DNA from: Flavobacterium branchiicola
GTDB lineage: Bacteria > Bacteroidota > Bacteroidia > Flavobacteriales > Flavobacteriaceae
Reading direction: 5' to 3'
DNA: 64,000 nt
Assembly (NCBI RefSeq): GCF_018383905.1
Contig: NZ_JAGYWA010000001.1
Location: 763,518 to 827,517, forward strand
The notes under the pieces were generated by a model. The model was not told the origin of the DNA and made no database searches. It was given only the letters and a program-made list of their open reading frames with translations. The translations under genes and the position numbers were made by a program. Each line of letters begins with the position of its first letter. Positions within the stretch are counted from its first letter, which is position 1. Positions 61,175 to 64,000 of this stretch are shown here, piece by piece.

Positions 61175-61405
61175 TTAATTCTCCAGATAAGGATCCAGAA
61201 TTTCGGCTAATTTATTCAGCCAATAGAAATTGTCTTCGAGGTTGATGTTTTCGGTTTGCAGGGTTTCCTGTTCGCGCATCACATTTAAGGCAAGAAGATA
61301 ATTTACCTGGCGAATTGATTTGGCCATGCTTTTGGAGTCAATTGAATTGTTGAAAAATTCAGTTAATCTCAATTCTGTTTCTTTTGAAAGGGTGTTTGTA
61401 CTCAT
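61175..61405 (-). CDS. Small helical protein, paralogue of the gene at 38571
   Basis: About 76 residues from ATG 61405; the frame is open for 33 more codons upstream, but the paralogue supports this start. It shares LSKETE, FFNN, ID(A/S)K, AKSIR, NY, VMRE, FYWLN(K/E)LAEIL(D/N)PYLE with the 38571 protein. Family unknown. As with the other copy, an XRE regulator gene is the neighbour. The leader has a duplicated segment. Confidence 0.65.
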   Translation of the reverse strand: MSTNTLSKETELRLTEFFNNSIDSKSMAKSIRQVNYLLALNVMREQETLQTENINLEDNFYWLNKLAEILDPYLEN

Positions 61406-61543
61406 AATCTGAAAGGTTAGGGATAATATAAAACCCGCGTAGGTTAGCTGTCCTACGCCTTTCAGAGCGTTGCGGTTGTTTCCAATACCGCCAGCATACC
61501 ACACGGGAGAATATTTTTAATATCATAGTCTGAAAGTTTTAGG
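61401..61543. repeat. Duplicated leader flanking a structured ~100-base insert
   Basis: CTCATAATCTGAAAGGTTAGG at 61401-61421, which includes the start codon, recurs as ATCATAGTCTGAAAGTTTTAGG at 61522-61543. The insert between holds two hairpins: CGTAGG / CCTACG (61438-61457) and GCGGT / ACCGC (61472-61491), inside a weaker outer pair CCCGCGT / ACACGGG. The rest of the gap up to 61757 holds no gene. Confidence 0.65.
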
Positions 61544-61757
61544 ACTGCAAACATACGAAAAGCAAAAAATTTGGGCGTACTTTTCTTTGTTTTTAACTTC
61601 TCTTTCTTCTACAGATACTCGTAGCCATTTCTTCTTTCGCGAAAGCGTAAAAATGCTTAAGATGGCTCTAAATTTTTCATAATCTTTTATTAACTCGCTT
61701 GGCTTTTCATTCAAAAAAAGATAGCTTTGAGAAACAATCATTAAATAGTAAACCATT

Positions 61758-62072
61758 ATGAAGATTCAAATCAACACAGACAAAAACATTGAAGGACATG
61801 CAAGATTAGAAAGCTACTTTTCTGGAGAATTAGAAAAAGGTTTAGCACGTTTTGAAGACAAAATTACCCGTATAGAAGTTCACTTTGGTGATGAAAATGG
61901 AGAGAAGTTTAGCTTACAGGACAAAAAATGTGTAATCGAAGTTCGCCCTCAAAAATTACAACCCATAACCGTAACAGAACACGCCGATACGCTTGAAAAA
62001 GCTTTTAGCGGCGCTTTAGCAAAAATTAAAAAATCATTGACTACTACTTTCGAAAAAATCAAAGAGTATTAA
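61758..62072 (+). CDS. hpf: Ribosome hibernation-promoting factor, HPF/YfiA family
   Basis: 104 residues, the short form. S30AE-domain pattern: MKIQINTDKNIEGHARLESYFSGELEKGLARFEDKITRIEVHFGDENG, then KCVIEVRPQKLQPITVTEHADTLEKAFSGALAKIKKSL. It binds the 30S subunit and silences ribosomes in stationary phase. A strong terminator follows. Confidence 0.92.
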   Translation: MKIQINTDKNIEGHARLESYFSGELEKGLARFEDKITRIEVHFGDENGEKFSLQDKKCVIEVRPQKLQPITVTEHADTLEKAFSGALAKIKKSLTTTFEKIKEY

Positions 62073-62093
62073 TTGATATACAATATTTAAAAA

Positions 62094-62130
62094 AATGGCA
62101 TTATCTCTAATCAGGATAATGCCATTTTTT
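62094..62130 (+). terminator. Terminator after hpf
   Basis: AATGGCATTATC at 62094-62105 pairs exactly with GATAATGCCATT at 62115-62126, then a T run. Confidence 0.9.
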
Positions 62131-62301
62131 ATTGCACTAAAATTAAACTTGCGTCAATTACACTAAACCGAATTTAAGATAATAATAACGCTTTTCGGGA
62201 TTGTAAAAAGTAAATTTGCAGTCCCAAAAAAAGAAGCCTGACCTTTAAAAACTCAGGCGTTTTGATTGGGATTATTTACAATATCACATAAAATTACATT
62301 C

Positions 62302-63462
62302 ATGAAAAAGCAATTACTCGTATTATTAATCGCAGTTCTTTTAGGTTTTGGTGTTAATGCACAAGTAAAATCGACTGAAACTAATGTTTTGGTTTTGATT
62401 TATTCTCAAAACGGCGGAACCTACAAAATGGCAAAATCTATTGCTGAAGGAATTCAGGAATATCCAAATACAAAAGCAATCTTAAAGAGGGTTCCATCTA
62501 TAAATTCGAAAGAAAAACTTACTGCCGAAGTAGAAAAATTACCCATCGCGACCATTGACGAATTGGCCAATTACGACGGAATCGCATTTGGAAGTCCGGT
62601 ACATTTTGCCAATATCAGCGCTGATATGAATTCCTTTTTCAGCCAGAGTATTCCGCTTTGGACATCGAGAGCTTTAGAAGGAAAACCGGCAACTGTATTT
62701 ATGTCTGCAGGATCCGGAGCAGGAAAAGAAGCTGCAATTTTATCTTTCTGGAATATTCTAGCTTCTCACGGAATGGTAATCGTGCCTACAGGAATTATGG
62801 GGACGGCTACTTTAGACAAAACGGTTCCGCAGGGAAATACACCTTTTGGAGCAACTTCGTTAGCGGGATCAACAGGAACACGTCCGTCGCAAAGCGAATT
62901 GAATTTGGCTAAAGAACAAGGGAAAGCTTTGGCAAGAGTTGCATCGGGATTAAAAAATACAGAGAATATAAAAACGGTAAAAACAACTTCGACAGAAATT
63001 AAAACCGACGTTTACAAAATGCTAAAAGACAATAATATTGTACTTCCGGAAGCGCCTAAACCGGTTGGCAATTATGTTCCGTACACGATTTCAGATCATA
63101 AAGTCTTTATTAATCAGGTAGCTTTAAAAGACGGAAAGATTTTAAATCCGGGCAAAGTTGGCGCAACGGTTACAGACGATCAGGCTAAAGAAGCAACGTA
63201 CCAAACCATGCTAAATGTAATTGCGGTTTTAAAAGAAGCTTGCGGTGGCGATTTGAATAAAGTGAAACAATGTGTGCAATTAACAGGATATTTTAATACT
63301 ACGCCGGAATATACGCAACATGCTGCGCTTATGAATTCGGCTTCAAATTTGACTGCATTGGTTTTTGGAGAAAAAGGAAAACATGCCAGAGCTACAATTG
63401 GTGCGGTTTCGTTACCGATCAATTCAGCTGTAGAAATTCAGGCTGTTTTTGAAATAGAATAA
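62302..63462 (+). CDS. Secreted WrbA-like flavodoxin fused to a RidA/YjgF domain
   Basis: About 386 residues from ATG 62302, chosen for its signal peptide (MKKQLLVLLIAVLLGFGVNAQ). The N-terminal domain is flavodoxin/WrbA-like: VLVLIYSQNGGTYKMAKSIAEGI, FGSPVHFANISADMNSFFSQS and VFMSAGSGAGKEAAILSFWNILASHGMVIVPTG. After a linker (about 225-255), the C-terminal RidA domain contains NPGKVGATVTDDQAKEATYQTMLNVIAVLKEACG and HARATIGAVSLPINSAVEI, with the conserved Arg. The usual homologues are cytoplasmic and separate; an exported fusion is odd. Confidence 0.85.
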   Translation: MKKQLLVLLIAVLLGFGVNAQVKSTETNVLVLIYSQNGGTYKMAKSIAEGIQEYPNTKAILKRVPSINSKEKLTAEVEKLPIATIDELANYDGIAFGSPVHFANISADMNSFFSQSIPLWTSRALEGKPATVFMSAGSGAGKEAAILSFWNILASHGMVIVPTGIMGTATLDKTVPQGNTPFGATSLAGSTGTRPSQSELNLAKEQGKALARVASGLKNTENIKTVKTTSTEIKTDVYKMLKDNNIVLPEAPKPVGNYVPYTISDHKVFINQVALKDGKILNPGKVGATVTDDQAKEATYQTMLNVIAVLKEACGGDLNKVKQCVQLTGYFNTTPEYTQHAALMNSASNLTALVFGEKGKHARATIGAVSLPINSAVEIQAVFEIE

Positions 63463-63601
63463 AGATGAAGCTTTTAGGGTCTACTATTTTAACACATAAA
63501 AACATAGTTCAGTTTAAATCAAAAAGGCGTTTCACTTGTTTTAATTCACATAGCTTATCTATATCAAAGAAATAAATTTCTTTTTGATTTCTTTATTAAA
63601 C

Positions 63602-63636
63602 AAAAAACCGAATACAAATTGTATTCGGTTTTTTTG
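63602..63636. terminator. Bidirectional terminator
   Basis: AAAACCGAATAC and GTATTCGGTTTT pair around AAATT with A and T runs on the sides. It serves the fusion gene and the converging repeat protein gene. Confidence 0.88.
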
Positions 63637-63639
63637 TGT

Positions 63640-63999
63640 TTATGATTTTGGTAACGGAGCTCCAACGGCTATATCGCAGCGATGTCCCGGTTGCCCGTGC
63701 GCCGGATTCATTCCCTCGGCTACTGTTTGAGTTGTTTCGGTACTTAATAAAGCCGGAACAGGATTGTTTGCAGGTGGCGGTGATACGGTAAAACTTTGAG
63801 ATGTCGATCCGCTTTGCGCTGTTGCTGTTGTACCAGCTTTTGCAACCGGAGAATTTAAAGGCGCTCCAACAGGAATATCACATCTGTGTCCCGGTTGTCC
63901 GTGCGACGGATTCATTCCTTTTCCAACTTTTACCGGTGCAACTGTTGTCGTCGTAACCACATTTTTCTGATTCGGATTTACCTGAACCATTTGCGGCGT
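63640..63999 (-). CDS. Protein with duplicated HGQPGHRCDI motif (N-terminus beyond window)
   Basis: At least 116 residues; the frame stays open (T-P-Q before the first Met) to the window edge, so the true start, probably with a lipoprotein signal, is outside. Two copies of GMNP(S/A)HGQPGHRCDI(P/A)VGAPL are present, near residues 24-44 of the visible part and at the C-terminus, joined by a T/S/P/A-rich linker. Each motif has one Cys and two His and could bind metal. Function unknown; similar endings occur in small Bacteroidota envelope proteins. Confidence 0.6.
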   Translation of the reverse strand, partial: TPQMVQVNPNQKNVVTTTTVAPVKVGKGMNPSHGQPGHRCDIPVGAPLNSPVAKAGTTATAQSGSTSQSFTVSPPPANNPVPALLSTETTQTVAEGMNPAHGQPGHRCDIAVGAPLPKS

Positions 64000-64000
64000 T

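Noticed and set aside
61523..61756. 77-residue open frame on the minus strand upstream of hpf
   Set aside because: No motif, no plausible ribosome context, and it overlaps the duplicated leader of the small protein gene.

Overview
The window is chromosomal DNA from a Bacteroidota bacterium, almost certainly a Flavobacterium or close relative. The signs are AT-rich DNA, intergenic AT tracts with promoters of the Bacteroidota type (TTTG or TTG, about 19 nt, TAnnTTTG), few Shine-Dalgarno sites, a TonB-dependent receptor with a carboxypeptidase-like N-domain, and families typical of Flavobacteriia (DUF937, DUF4407, DUF4260, DUF6624, BlaI/M56 pairs, mevalonate-pathway isoprenoid genes). There is no rRNA, CRISPR array, complete insertion sequence or prophage.

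Layout. 1-4 kb: end of a flavoprotein gene, HAD phosphatase, Crp/Fnr regulator, MBL-fold hydrolase, two tandem secreted paralogues and tspO. 4.2-9.8 kb: isoprenoid block with mvaD, mevalonate kinase and a UbiA prenyltransferase, with a RelE/ParE-type toxin-antitoxin pair between the two kinase-fold genes, then an rRNA pseudouridine synthase. 9.8-20.4 kb: housekeeping and small genes (DUF937, DUF456, glycosyltransferase plus flippase-like protein, ruvC, hemW, hydroxyacid dehydrogenase, cyclase, GNAT, DUF4260, MmcQ, PH domain), with a relic of a cyclase-GNAT duplication at 18.1 kb. 20.5-29.8 kb: DUF4407 protein, TonB receptor plus beta-propeller phytase, pckA, DUF423, saccharopine-dehydrogenase-like enzyme. 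30-33 kb: a four-gene BlaI/M56 operon with a readable promoter and operator pair. 33.4-40 kb: M20 peptidase, tRNA-Leu, two secreted accessory genes, and a small protein divergent from an XRE regulator. 40-47 kb: HAD phosphatase and an EmrAB-TolC type efflux operon with an AraC regulator upstream. 47-51 kb: HdeD-like and stress-type small genes, two tRNA-Asp genes with a GIY-YIG nuclease gene embedded in a tRNA duplication, and a double-glycine-leader peptide gene. 51-58 kb: DUF58, M1 aminopeptidase, thioredoxin, AsmA. 58-62 kb: an AT-rich accessory patch with an XRE regulator and a nuclease-helicase (DUF2075) gene. 62-64 kb: hibernation factor, a secreted WrbA-RidA fusion and a cysteine-motif repeat protein cut by the window edge.

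The most notable features are the XRE plus PD-(D/E)XK/DUF2075 pair (a candidate defence module), the orphan GG-leader peptide, the tRNA-Asp/GIY-YIG duplication, the BlaI-controlled operon with a MORN-like lipoprotein and a DUF6624 protein, two copies of a small helical protein family beside XRE genes, and several families of dispersed hairpin repeats filling nearly every long intergenic gap. Functional calls are from reading motifs by eye; no database search was possible.
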